Assembly (NCBI RefSeq): GCF_012922555.1 | Contig: NZ_WIPK01000004.1 | Location: 62,001-126,000, forward strand | DNA: 64,000 nucleotides | Reading direction: 5' to 3' | Source of the DNA: Paraclostridium dentum | GTDB taxonomy: Bacteria > Bacillota > Clostridia > Peptostreptococcales > Peptostreptococcaceae | Part shown: positions 45,500 through 54,667 of the stretch, one piece after another | How positions within the stretch are numbered: the stretch's first letter is position 1 | How the letters are laid out: each line of letters starts with the position of its first letter | Program-made: the position numbers and the translations under genes | The notes under the pieces: model-generated | Database searches by the model: none | What the model saw: only the letters and a program-made list of their open reading frames with translations | What the model was told of the DNA's origin: nothing

Positions 45500-46450
45500 T
45501 TGAGCGAAAATAATAGATATATGAATTGTTGTGAATATGAAAAATGTGAATGCAACAAATGTGAAAAAAAAGAATATCCTAAAAAAGAAATGAATTATTG
45601 TAATCAAAATAAACATTATCCAGAGAAAAAGCATATAGAATGCTGCTGTAAGCCTAGTATGAAAAAAGCTTTAGAATTATTAGGTTGTGAAGGTATAAGA
45701 GAAAATGTAGACTTTAATGCTTTTGCGTTTATTACAGATTACTACGTTGTTGGAAGCCCATTATCAATAATAGGACTTTTACCAACATTAAGCGTAGATA
45801 ATTTATTTGGGACACTTACTGGATCTTTAAATAAGTTACCAGGTTGCGAATGTGACACTATAGATATAAGTGGGCAAGCATTATATCCAATACCACTACC
45901 TGTAGATGATCCTGTTGCTCTACTAAATGCAATCATAGCTGAGTTAACAGCTCTTGACCCTGTAGCATTCGCTCCATTAATAGCTCTTCTTCAAGCTATA
46001 GTTGCTGTTTTAGCTGGTTTACCTGCTGATGTTTTAGAAGGACTTCTTACTTTAATATTAGACCTTATTACTACAATTCCTAATGTAGACTTAGCATCAT
46101 TATGTAATCTAAAAGCTATCGCTTTCCAAGCACTTGCAGGTAACGTTCCTGGAACTACTCCTCCAGTTACACGCTTCCAAGCTGTTAGACAAGCATTTAA
46201 ATGTCTACTTGGTAAAGAATGTAAAAAAGATGATTGTAACCCTAAGTGTGAAGAATGTTGTTGTAATGAAGGTATATTAAAAGAATTAGCAGGCGGAAAT
46301 ATAACTGGTACTGCTACATTAACAGCAGGAGCTTTAAGCTTACAAGGTGCTGAAGTACTTGGTAGCATAGATAATGTAATAGTACTTGCTAATGAAGCTG
46401 AAAGAAAATTCTACTTTGTTTGTGCAGACGCTGTATCTTTAATAGGATAA
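45500..46450 (+). CDS. Cys-rich protein with hydrophobic middle, candidate exosporium component
   Basis: Protein of 316 residues, family not recognised. Residues 1-55 are Cys/Lys-rich (CCEYEKCECNKCEKK, HIECCCKP). Residues about 85-215 are hydrophobic Leu/Ala/Ile/Pro repeats without charged breaks long enough for ordinary transmembrane topology. A second Cys cluster (ECKKDDCNPKCEECCC) is near 240-255, and the end is a small beta-like domain (GTATLTAGALSLQGAEVLG). It starts at TTG behind AAAGGAG. Its composition resembles BclA-like C-terminal regions and exosporium scaffold proteins, but that is inference. Confidence 0.6.
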   Translation: MSENNRYMNCCEYEKCECNKCEKKEYPKKEMNYCNQNKHYPEKKHIECCCKPSMKKALELLGCEGIRENVDFNAFAFITDYYVVGSPLSIIGLLPTLSVDNLFGTLTGSLNKLPGCECDTIDISGQALYPIPLPVDDPVALLNAIIAELTALDPVAFAPLIALLQAIVAVLAGLPADVLEGLLTLILDLITTIPNVDLASLCNLKAIAFQALAGNVPGTTPPVTRFQAVRQAFKCLLGKECKKDDCNPKCEECCCNEGILKELAGGNITGTATLTAGALSLQGAEVLGSIDNVIVLANEAERKFYFVCADAVSLIG

Positions 46451-46503
46451 TATAAAATATATAATTTTAAAAATTTAATAAATATATATTAAGGTATTTA
46501 CCT

Positions 46504-46531
46504 AAGGCTATGACTGTTAAGTCATAGCCTT
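46504..46531 (+). terminator. terminator of the Cys-rich gene
   Basis: An 11-bp stem (46504-46514 with 46521-46531) with a 6-base loop is followed by a T-run on the plus strand. Confidence 0.88.
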
Positions 46532-46591
46532 TTTCATGTTGTTCTTAATTTATATAAACTATGTTTTTAGTTCTTCATACTATCCTTTCTT

Positions 46592-48277
46592 TTATCTTAA
46601 ATTTTGAGATATTTGCTGTATAGTATTCCTCAAATTTAAAACTCCATATCCCATTCTTATATTAGGATATTTATATATAAATCTATCAGCACCTATCATT
46701 AAATATGTCTTTATTATATCAGTGAATATTAATCTCTGATTTAAATTGCTTTGAGATACTAAAAAATCTACTAATATAGCTACAATCCCAGTTACAATAG
46801 AACTGCTTACACCAGTCCCACTAGCATTTATATACGTTTTATCTTTATAAGGTCCTATTATATTTATACATGGGGCAACTATATCAGGTTTTAACGGTAC
46901 TTGATTTAATGTTCCTACTGATGACCCTAGCCACATACTATCAATTTGATTGTTAAATCCACCTACAGATATAACATTTTCTGTGGCTGCAAAAATATTA
47001 GTGGTTGAGAAATAATTTGAGTTTACAAATCTAGTGTCTTTATCTATTAAATTTTTATTCGGCAAATAAACATCATACTCACCTGTTATAATAAATTCTG
47101 GTTCTAACCTCAATGTCCACATTCCTGGTTTTACATTTTTTAGTTTAATGAAAATTTCTTCTGTACCTGATTTTATCCATGGATATATATATCGGAACGA
47201 ATATTTAGTCTTTTCAATATTAAAGGTGCCATTATATATGTTCTCATCTGGAGAGTATTGAATTGGATAACTATACTCCCCAGATGGCGATATTAAAGTT
47301 GCTGAAATTTTATCAGGTCCGATACAGCTTACTGAAATATCTAAATTTTCCTGGTTCCCTATTTGTATAATAACATCTTCTATTTCTTCCATGCTTGTAA
47401 ATTTTCCACTAAAGTGAATATCTGTATTTCCTTGATTCCCCATTCCACTAACCACTATTTTCCCATCTTTTTTAAGTTCATTAAACGTATCTAAAAAATT
47501 GGTTAAAATTATAGATTCACTTCTCTCAGAAACAGTTAAGTTTAATATAAAGTTTTTATTATATTTCTTTGTAAAATTTACTACATAACTAATTCCTGCT
47601 AAAAAATCACTAAGCTCATAACCTAAAGTACCCTTTTTATAAATATCTTTAATAGGTTTTAATTTTACAATAAGTAATTCACTTTTTGGTGCTATTCCTT
47701 TATATAGTGAATTTAACCTTCCATTTCCAGAAGATATTCCTGCAGCTATAGTTCCTGTACCTACTATGTCCTTAGTTAACTCATAGCTGTTAATTTTTAT
47801 ATATTTATTTATGTCCTCCCTAGTAAATTCGCTTCCAAAATTTAAATTTTCTGGTGGATTGCCTTTGTCACTTTCTTGATCCCATATAGATATAATCTTG
47901 CTACTTCCGTCTTCATTAATAAAATCCGGATGTAAATAATCTATTCCAGAGTCAATAATAGCAATTATAGTTCCCTCGCCAAATGCATCCATGTATGGAT
48001 TTCTATCTATATAGTCTACCTCAGACACTTCTCTTGCTCTTGCTCCTTTATCATAATTGTCGTCCCCAATTTCTATAAGGGAACTTACAGGAATAGATAA
48101 CATCCAATCATATACAAACTCAAGTTTATTTAAAATCCTACCATCAAAAGATTCATCTACATATATATTAGCTAACTTGTTATTTAAAATCGTATATTTT
48201 TTGATATTATACTTTTCTAATTCATTTTTTAGTTCATATTCTTCTCCATTGTAAGAAATAATATATGATTTTTCCAT
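46592..48277 (-). CDS. cspC: CspC-type germination pseudoprotease (locus 1)
   Basis: Subtilisin-like protein of 561 residues. Prodomain-like region about 1-75, then a subtilase core interrupted by a jelly-roll-type insert (about 280-415). Catalytic Asp109 is present (IIAIIDSGID), but the His position is Thr174 (GTGTIAAG) and the Ser position is Gly489 (SGTGVSSS). These are the substitutions known in C. difficile CspC, which signals bile-acid germinants to CspB and SleC without proteolysis. It starts 18 bases after the CspA-like gene, behind GGAGG. A second, very similar gene lies at 60854-62539. Confidence 0.9.
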   Translation of the reverse strand: MEKSYIISYNGEEYELKNELEKYNIKKYTILNNKLANIYVDESFDGRILNKLEFVYDWMLSIPVSSLIEIGDDNYDKGARAREVSEVDYIDRNPYMDAFGEGTIIAIIDSGIDYLHPDFINEDGSSKIISIWDQESDKGNPPENLNFGSEFTREDINKYIKINSYELTKDIVGTGTIAAGISSGNGRLNSLYKGIAPKSELLIVKLKPIKDIYKKGTLGYELSDFLAGISYVVNFTKKYNKNFILNLTVSERSESIILTNFLDTFNELKKDGKIVVSGMGNQGNTDIHFSGKFTSMEEIEDVIIQIGNQENLDISVSCIGPDKISATLISPSGEYSYPIQYSPDENIYNGTFNIEKTKYSFRYIYPWIKSGTEEIFIKLKNVKPGMWTLRLEPEFIITGEYDVYLPNKNLIDKDTRFVNSNYFSTTNIFAATENVISVGGFNNQIDSMWLGSSVGTLNQVPLKPDIVAPCINIIGPYKDKTYINASGTGVSSSIVTGIVAILVDFLVSQSNLNQRLIFTDIIKTYLMIGADRFIYKYPNIRMGYGVLNLRNTIQQISQNLR

Positions 48278-48295
48278 TAATATCCTCCTAAAAAA

Positions 48296-50566
48296 TCATT
48301 TTAACTGATCAAATGCTCCTTTTATATCTAAAATTCCATATCCATAAATTTCATTTGGGTATATTAATTGATGGCTTCTCTTCGCACCACCTCTTAAAAA
48401 TGTTCTTATTTTCTGAACAACTGCTTTATTTTTATAATATCTGTCTGAAAATGTATATTGCATAACTAGCGCAATGCCTCCAACTACGTAAGATGATGCT
48501 ACAGAACTGCCGGTAACAGTACAGTATCTTTCCCCTGGATGTGGAGCTATTATATTAACCCCTGGAGATACTATATCTGGCTTAATCATTTTACCTATAA
48601 CCCCTATCACAGGTCCTCTTGATGATTCTGCCCAAATACTTTTATTTATGCTATCATAGGTCCCAACAGTTATCATATCTCTATATCCTCCAGGAAAATT
48701 TATTGTATATTTTGGATTGTTTGAACTAAACTTTACAATAGATTTAGTTAACCCTTTATTTGGAAGATACAAATTATAAATTCCATTCGTTATATACTGA
48801 CCAATTAATCTAATTGTCCAAGTTCCTTTTTTCACATTGGTCAACCTAATCGCCGTTTGTTGTTGACCACCATATGGTAAAGGATATATTGTATAAATAC
48901 TATATTTAGTTCCCTCTAAATCAAATAGTCCTTCCATTACACTATAATTTGAGACATATGATAACTTACTTTCTTCCCCAGTTGGAGATACTATAATTAC
49001 ATTTAATTTATCCGGTTTATTTATCCATAAGTCTACTTCAATTTCTTTTTCATCCTCATGTACTTCAATTTCTATATCTTTTACTTCTCCTTCAAATTTA
49101 ATCCTTCCTGTGGCATGGTGGTTTCCATTTCCTTCATTTCCCGCAGCTACAACATTACAAAGTCCATATTCATAAAATTTATCACTTTCAATAGTACTTA
49201 CTCCACTAGAAACAGCTTGATTACTTCCTAATGTTATGTTATTAACTAATGGTAATTTTTCTTTTTTTGCTTTTTCATATGAATATTCTAAAGCTGCAAT
49301 TAGCATTGAATTATTGTAAAAACCATTTATTTTTTTTAGTTTAACTATTATCAATTCGCTACTTTCTGCAACTCCTGAATATTCATTATTCACATTTCCT
49401 AGACCACTACATATCCCACTCAATGCAGTTCCTATTCCTTCCTCATCTACAGATAAATTTCTATTATTTTCAATTATTGCTTTATTTATATCTTCTCTAG
49501 TGTATTCAGTTCCTATATTAAATCCATCTGGTGGATTTTCATCTTTTGTTTGATCCCATAAATAACGAATTTTTGAAGTCCCATCTGGATATATAAAATC
49601 AGGATGTAGGTAATCAATACCTGAATTCGCTATGCAAATTAAAACTTTGCTGCCATTTATATTTATATTAGGATTTGTCTTAAAATAATTTGCCCCTATT
49701 TCTTCTGTTGCTGTTATCCCATTTTCAGTACTTAAATTTATACTAGCTAACTGAGTCATCTTTATATGCCTTTCAATTGAGGTTAATGATTTTAATCCAT
49801 AAATATATGAAGCTTGATCTATATTATCTTTATCTAAATATAAAATTCCAAAATTATTACGAATTTTATAGAGCTTAACAATTCCTTCTAGATGCTTTAA
49901 GTCTTCATATATATCTTCAGTGAAACGAACATTAAAAAAAGGTATGTATTCATTAGAACTTATATATCTGTTAACTCTGCTCTCATCACAACTTTTTATT
50001 TTATTATACCTGCTCATAAGAACTAAAGATTTATTCCCATCTTGTAGAAATATATTGTTTATTTTATATTTATTTTTCGTTCTAATATAGATCTCTATAT
50101 CTTTTTCTTTTATACTTTTTTTTCTAAAATTAAAAGTCCATTTTCCTTGTTCTATAGATTTTTGTGAAGTCATTTTGATATTTAAATTTTTTTGGTTTTT
50201 ATAACTTATATCTATACTTGTATTTCCTACATTGAATTTATTTCCTATTGAATTAAAACTTAATGATTTCAAATGATGTTTATATGGATTAATTATATCT
50301 ATATATGTATCATCTAAATTTAATACATCAATACTTAAATTACTTATATCTCCTTTTATAGTTAATTCACATTTTAAATATTTTTCATCTTTTTTTAACT
50401 TTATTTCTTTTTGTATATAAAAATTATGCTTATATTTCTGTGTTAATATATCAATTTCCTCTGAATGATTTTCTATTTCTTTTAAATCTACCATAACTGG
50501 AATATTTAAAATTTTTGATTTATCTAGTATATGTTCAACTTCTTCTTCTAAGTTAAATATACTCAT
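48296..50566 (-). CDS. cspA: CspA-type pseudoprotease with N-terminal relic of CspB
   Basis: Protein of 756 residues. From about residue 205 a prodomain and a complete subtilase core follow, in which catalytic Asp is Asn (ANSGIDYLHPDF) and catalytic His is Ile (IGTALSG), while Ser is kept (GSSVASS). It is thus probably inactive, like CspA. The first 190 residues look like a shrunken subtilase: a helix ending SKILNIPVMVD corresponds to the core segment before the jelly roll, and LTIKGDISNLSIDV to GKWTFNFRKKS resembles the jelly roll itself. C. difficile has a CspB-CspA fusion; here the CspB part seems collapsed. The true start may be further upstream. Confidence 0.82.
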   Translation of the reverse strand: MSIFNLEEEVEHILDKSKILNIPVMVDLKEIENHSEEIDILTQKYKHNFYIQKEIKLKKDEKYLKCELTIKGDISNLSIDVLNLDDTYIDIINPYKHHLKSLSFNSIGNKFNVGNTSIDISYKNQKNLNIKMTSQKSIEQGKWTFNFRKKSIKEKDIEIYIRTKNKYKINNIFLQDGNKSLVLMSRYNKIKSCDESRVNRYISSNEYIPFFNVRFTEDIYEDLKHLEGIVKLYKIRNNFGILYLDKDNIDQASYIYGLKSLTSIERHIKMTQLASINLSTENGITATEEIGANYFKTNPNININGSKVLICIANSGIDYLHPDFIYPDGTSKIRYLWDQTKDENPPDGFNIGTEYTREDINKAIIENNRNLSVDEEGIGTALSGICSGLGNVNNEYSGVAESSELIIVKLKKINGFYNNSMLIAALEYSYEKAKKEKLPLVNNITLGSNQAVSSGVSTIESDKFYEYGLCNVVAAGNEGNGNHHATGRIKFEGEVKDIEIEVHEDEKEIEVDLWINKPDKLNVIIVSPTGEESKLSYVSNYSVMEGLFDLEGTKYSIYTIYPLPYGGQQQTAIRLTNVKKGTWTIRLIGQYITNGIYNLYLPNKGLTKSIVKFSSNNPKYTINFPGGYRDMITVGTYDSINKSIWAESSRGPVIGVIGKMIKPDIVSPGVNIIAPHPGERYCTVTGSSVASSYVVGGIALVMQYTFSDRYYKNKAVVQKIRTFLRGGAKRSHQLIYPNEIYGYGILDIKGAFDQLK

Positions 50567-50773
50567 ATTTCTATTGGAATTATCTATGCGTATTAAAATA
50601 GATTTAATATATTTAATAGAGTTTTTTATCCCTATTTTGTATTTTGATTCTATATAATTGTGTATATTTATGTCTTTTTCTAAAAACTTTGATATTGTTT
50701 CAATTTTCTCATATATATTAACAATGCATCCATCATATTCTAAAATAGCTTTACAATATATAAAAATCCCCCC
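50567..50773 (-). other. open in-frame extension of the cspA gene without a normal start codon
   Basis: The reading frame continues upstream of the ATG at 50566 for about 65 codons to a TGA at 50774-50776, with no ATG, GTG or TTG. The translation (for example YDGCIVNIYEKIETIS) is protein-like and resembles a Csp prodomain. AGGGGGG at its far end is a strong ribosome site followed at six bases by ATA and earlier by ATT. Either initiation uses a non-standard codon, or the original start was lost and translation now begins at 50566. Confidence 0.5.
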
Positions 50774-50888
50774 TCAATAAATTCTTCTATCAAAATAGTA
50801 TATGTGTATATTTGTATGTAATGATAGTTTTGTCACTAATTAATATGGGTAATCTTTTTACTATACATAATTTTTAGGTGGTGGAAAC

Positions 50889-52814
50889 ATGAAGAGCATA
50901 ATATCAAAAACAATTATTTTTATAGGTATGATTCCTACTGCATTTTTCTTTAAAGAATTTTTCGGAATGGATAATATGTTAATTGGAATAACAGGGTTTA
51001 TGGCTGCTATTAATTTAATAGACAACGACTATACAATAAACCCTATAAAAAATACAATTAAGTTTATCATTATAGAATTATCAATAGGGGCTTGTGCTTT
51101 TATAGCCGTAATATCTCCTACTTTAACTTTAATATCCACTTTTCTAATTGTATTTGCTGTAGTTTATATATTTACATATGATACTACTAAGCCTATATAT
51201 ATGCCCTTTGTTTTAGGATATTTGTTTATGGTTTATTTTCCTATTAAATCATACATTATACATGTTAGGATTGAAGCCTTAATATTATCGGCTTTACTTA
51301 TAATGTTTGTTCAATTGATTGCTAATAAAAATAAGTTTTGGAATAAATCAAATCAGCAATTATGCAAAGACATAGGATTAATAGTTGATGAAATAGACAT
51401 TTTAATTGCTAAAGAAAACTTCGATGATTTCAAAAAAATTAGTTTTACTTTAGATAATGATTTAAAAAATCTATCTCAGTCACTATATTCTAGAAAAGAA
51501 AAAACTTTTTTAATTTCAGATACAAGTAGACTTTATTTATGTATTACTCAAATATTAGATGGTGCTAATTCTATTTTAGAAAAAATAGTAGATGATAAAA
51601 ATAATCTTAAAAGTAATACTAATGAGTTAAAGATTTTAAAATATTTATTTTTAGATATATTGCGCTTTTTAAATAAAGAAATAGGTCTACTTGATTTAAA
51701 AGATAAAGTATATACATATATTCATAAAGATAATAAAAATGAATTTGATAACTATATAGCCTATGAGTTAAAGCAAAATATGACTCTTTTAGATGATATA
51801 TTAAAAAATATAATAAATGGAGGATTGTCTACTAGTGATAAAAAATATGGAGTTCCTGGTAAGGTAAAAGATATAGAAATTATAAAAAGACGCTTTAATA
51901 GAAATTCACTTAGATTTACTTTTGCATTTAGAATCGCTTTATGCGTTAGTTTAGGAGCTTTTATTGTTAATTACTTTAAATTATATGAAGGTAAATGGCT
52001 AGTTTTCACTTTAGCTTCAGTCATACAGCCTTACATAGAGTCTAGTGAGTCGAAAATGATAGATAGGATAAAAGGTACTCTTATAGGGGTGTTTATATTT
52101 GAATTGACTTTCCATATTGTAAAAAATGTAGATGCAAAAATGTTTATAGCATTCTTTTGCGGTTATATAAGTAATTACTTTAAGGACTATTCTAAAAGAA
52201 TGACCTTCATGACAATATTTGCATTAGGAATAGGTTCTACTCACAATAACTTTAATATTTTATCATTTGATAGGATAAAATTCATTTTGATAGGATGTAT
52301 TTTGGCATTTATAGCTACTCGAGTTATTTTCCCTTATAAAATTAAAGATGTTACATTTAATTTAGTAAATAGCTCCCTTGATTTAAATAAAAAAATAGTT
52401 AATTTATTAAAAGATTTAAAATTTAAAGAGTTATATCATTCTAAAATTGACAGCTATGATTTAAGAGAACTAGTTTTAACTAATAGGTTAACAAATGATA
52501 AAATTAGTATAAATAATAATACAATACGTTGTGATGAAATTAATAAGTTTTTATATAGTGAGCGAGTTATAATGAGTAATTTAATACTTCTAAAAAATAG
52601 TATTTCAAATGATAGAGTTAAATCATTAGATATATGTGCTACCTCTATTAAAATGCAAAAGTATATAGATGGAAAATTAGGTAAGGATGATATGTTAAAA
52701 GAATTATATTCAATTGATAACTTAGATGATAAGTTAATTTTTATGAACATATACGAAATCTTTAATAACTTAAAAATTGCTCAAAACTTTTCAAAGTTAG
52801 TATGTTCAAACTAA
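50889..52814 (+). CDS. FUSC-family membrane transporter
   Basis: Protein of 641 residues. Two blocks of membrane helices, about 5-150 and 345-480, each have five to six helices, separated by a helical cytoplasmic region. The second block (FRIALCVSLGAFIVNYF, KGTLIGVFIFELTF) matches FUSC/aromatic-acid exporter proteins. The C-terminal 160 residues are soluble. The substrate is unknown. GGTGGTGG precedes the ATG. It is monocistronic and divergent from Csp locus 1. Confidence 0.8.
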   Translation: MKSIISKTIIFIGMIPTAFFFKEFFGMDNMLIGITGFMAAINLIDNDYTINPIKNTIKFIIIELSIGACAFIAVISPTLTLISTFLIVFAVVYIFTYDTTKPIYMPFVLGYLFMVYFPIKSYIIHVRIEALILSALLIMFVQLIANKNKFWNKSNQQLCKDIGLIVDEIDILIAKENFDDFKKISFTLDNDLKNLSQSLYSRKEKTFLISDTSRLYLCITQILDGANSILEKIVDDKNNLKSNTNELKILKYLFLDILRFLNKEIGLLDLKDKVYTYIHKDNKNEFDNYIAYELKQNMTLLDDILKNIINGGLSTSDKKYGVPGKVKDIEIIKRRFNRNSLRFTFAFRIALCVSLGAFIVNYFKLYEGKWLVFTLASVIQPYIESSESKMIDRIKGTLIGVFIFELTFHIVKNVDAKMFIAFFCGYISNYFKDYSKRMTFMTIFALGIGSTHNNFNILSFDRIKFILIGCILAFIATRVIFPYKIKDVTFNLVNSSLDLNKKIVNLLKDLKFKELYHSKIDSYDLRELVLTNRLTNDKISINNNTIRCDEINKFLYSERVIMSNLILLKNSISNDRVKSLDICATSIKMQKYIDGKLGKDDMLKELYSIDNLDDKLIFMNIYEIFNNLKIAQNFSKLVCSN

Positions 52815-52865
52815 AAAAGAAACTGCAATCAAATTTTATTAAAATTTGATTGCAGTTTCTTTTTT
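52813..52865. terminator. bidirectional terminator between FUSC gene and corrinoid operon
   Basis: Twenty-five-base arms (52813-52837 and 52841-52865) are exact reverse complements with a 3-base loop and A/T-runs. It ends both convergent units. Confidence 0.92.
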
Positions 52866-53733
52866 AATTAATCTCTACTATATAAATTTGTGAATTTTTC
52901 AAATTATATTGAGTCCTTTTCATGCAATTGTTACCTATAATCTTGACTTTTTTACTTTCTATCATATTACAGATAGCTTCTCCATAGGTTAAACCACTTT
53001 CATATTCAACTTTTGTAAATTTGCATTTATTTAAATTAAAAAGTGCCGAAGATGTCTTCCCACATATATGTATTACACCTTCTCCAACGCATTCTGAGGC
53101 TCTCTTTAATATGTTTATAGTTGTTTCACTAACTACTTCTTCATATACTTTTGGGCCAACAATATTTAGATCTCCTACTGGGTCACTATAAGATATTATC
53201 TTAGCTCCTTTTTCATATCCTTTAACTATATAATTAACTATATTATCCTCAATAGTATTCATTAACTTATCTATACAATCAAGGTTCTTTCTAACCCCTT
53301 TATAAAAATACTTTAAGTCTACAAGTAAAGATATAATTGTCATAGGTCCGCAAACATTCAAAGTTACTATTTCATTTTTTGAACTTAGTATACTTATTGA
53401 TTCTAATACTTCTTTTATCCTTCCGTTGTCAAAATCTATATTATCTAATTTAGATAATTCTTCTAAACTAGAAAATGTATAATCTCTTGACCTCGGACAG
53501 TTTTTTTCATCTCCTAAGTTTATACTTGCCCCAAAAGCTTCAGCCTCTACTGTAGTACAAAATGGCAACTTGCAAATACTATCTTTTCTATAATCTTTTA
53601 AACTTTTAGATATGTATGCTATATCATTGGCATTTTTATGTAAATTAGGAAAACTTAAATTAGAACCCTGTATTATCTCTAGTGGTATATTTTCATTATC
53701 TATCTGATCACATTTAAACTCTAATTTTTCCAT
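52864..53733 (-). CDS. short URO-D-family methyltransferase-like protein
   Basis: Protein of 289 residues in the uroporphyrinogen decarboxylase-like superfamily that includes MtaA, MtbA and cobalamin-dependent methyltransferases. IHICGK carries the zinc-binding His and Cys, and PFCTTVEAEAFGA matches the paralog at 56476. It lacks part of the N-terminus and is shortened at the C-terminus, where the third zinc Cys could be the one in NNCMKRT. Last gene of the six-gene corrinoid unit. It may be a substrate-specific or partly degenerate copy. Confidence 0.75.
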   Translation of the reverse strand: MEKLEFKCDQIDNENIPLEIIQGSNLSFPNLHKNANDIAYISKSLKDYRKDSICKLPFCTTVEAEAFGASINLGDEKNCPRSRDYTFSSLEELSKLDNIDFDNGRIKEVLESISILSSKNEIVTLNVCGPMTIISLLVDLKYFYKGVRKNLDCIDKLMNTIEDNIVNYIVKGYEKGAKIISYSDPVGDLNIVGPKVYEEVVSETTINILKRASECVGEGVIHICGKTSSALFNLNKCKFTKVEYESGLTYGEAICNMIESKKVKIIGNNCMKRTQYNLKNSQIYIVEIN

Positions 53734-53741
53734 ATTTCCCC

Positions 53742-54656
53742 CTATATAAAAGCCTTTTTTAATTCTTCAAACTTTAACTCTGTTCCTATTATACAAAGTT
53801 TAGGACAAATTTTTAAACAACTTTTTTTAATGTCATATTTTCCATTTACATAATTGAACTCCAATAGACTATTTCCACTATTTACAAAACCTTTGCATCT
53901 TATTATTTTACCTAAAGACTCTGTTTCTAAAATTCCAAAGATTTTTTCTATATCTTTTATAGAGTATGTTTTAATAGGCATTAAAGCTATAGATGAGATT
54001 TCTTTCATACTTTCACTTATATCTTTAATTTTTATTTTTTTTATATCTTCATCGCTAAAATGAGCTAACTCATTAATATTTTTAATTGATTCATAAAATT
54101 CTTCACTATTCCAATCTTCATAAATTATGTATGAGTTTTCATTTATATTTTTCAATGAATTAATTACACTATTTAAATTTTCATTATCTATAAGTTGAGA
54201 TTTACTTATTATTATTGTCTTAGCATTTTTTATTTGATCTTCATAAAATTCACCAAAATTATCTATATAATCGAAATAATTAACTCCATCTACCACAGTA
54301 ATTATAGAATTTAGCTTTAAATATTTTTTAAGCTTTTTATCATTAATCATTATTAATATTTCACTTAGCAAACCTACTCCAGTTGGCTCTATTATTATTC
54401 TATTCGGATTAAGTTTTTCTATAATTTCCTCTATAGTGTTTTTAAAGTTTAATTTTATACTACAGCATATACATCCATTTTGAAGTTCTATAACTTCTAG
54501 TCCATCTTTTTTTATAAGTTCTCCATCTATTCCTATTTGTCCAAATTCATTTTCTAAAACTACAACTTTTTCATTCTTATTATCATTTAACATTTTTTTT
54601 ATAAGCGTAGTTTTTCCAGAACCTAAGAATCCAGAGACTATATCTATTTTTATCAT
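53742..54656 (-). CDS. CobW/P47K-family GTPase
   Basis: Protein of 304 residues. The P-loop is GFLGSGKTTL, followed by ENEFGQIGID, the metal motif NGCICCSIK (CxCC) and EPTGVG. COG0523 GTPases deliver Zn, Co or Fe to target enzymes. The usual His-rich insert is absent. Within a corrinoid methyltransferase operon it could load zinc into the URO-D-type proteins or assist the corrinoid protein. It starts 11 bases after the reductive activator gene. Confidence 0.88.
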   Translation of the reverse strand: MIKIDIVSGFLGSGKTTLIKKMLNDNKNEKVVVLENEFGQIGIDGELIKKDGLEVIELQNGCICCSIKLNFKNTIEEIIEKLNPNRIIIEPTGVGLLSEILIMINDKKLKKYLKLNSIITVVDGVNYFDYIDNFGEFYEDQIKNAKTIIISKSQLIDNENLNSVINSLKNINENSYIIYEDWNSEEFYESIKNINELAHFSDEDIKKIKIKDISESMKEISSIALMPIKTYSIKDIEKIFGILETESLGKIIRCKGFVNSGNSLLEFNYVNGKYDIKKSCLKICPKLCIIGTELKFEELKKAFI

Positions 54657-54667
54657 TCAATCACCTT

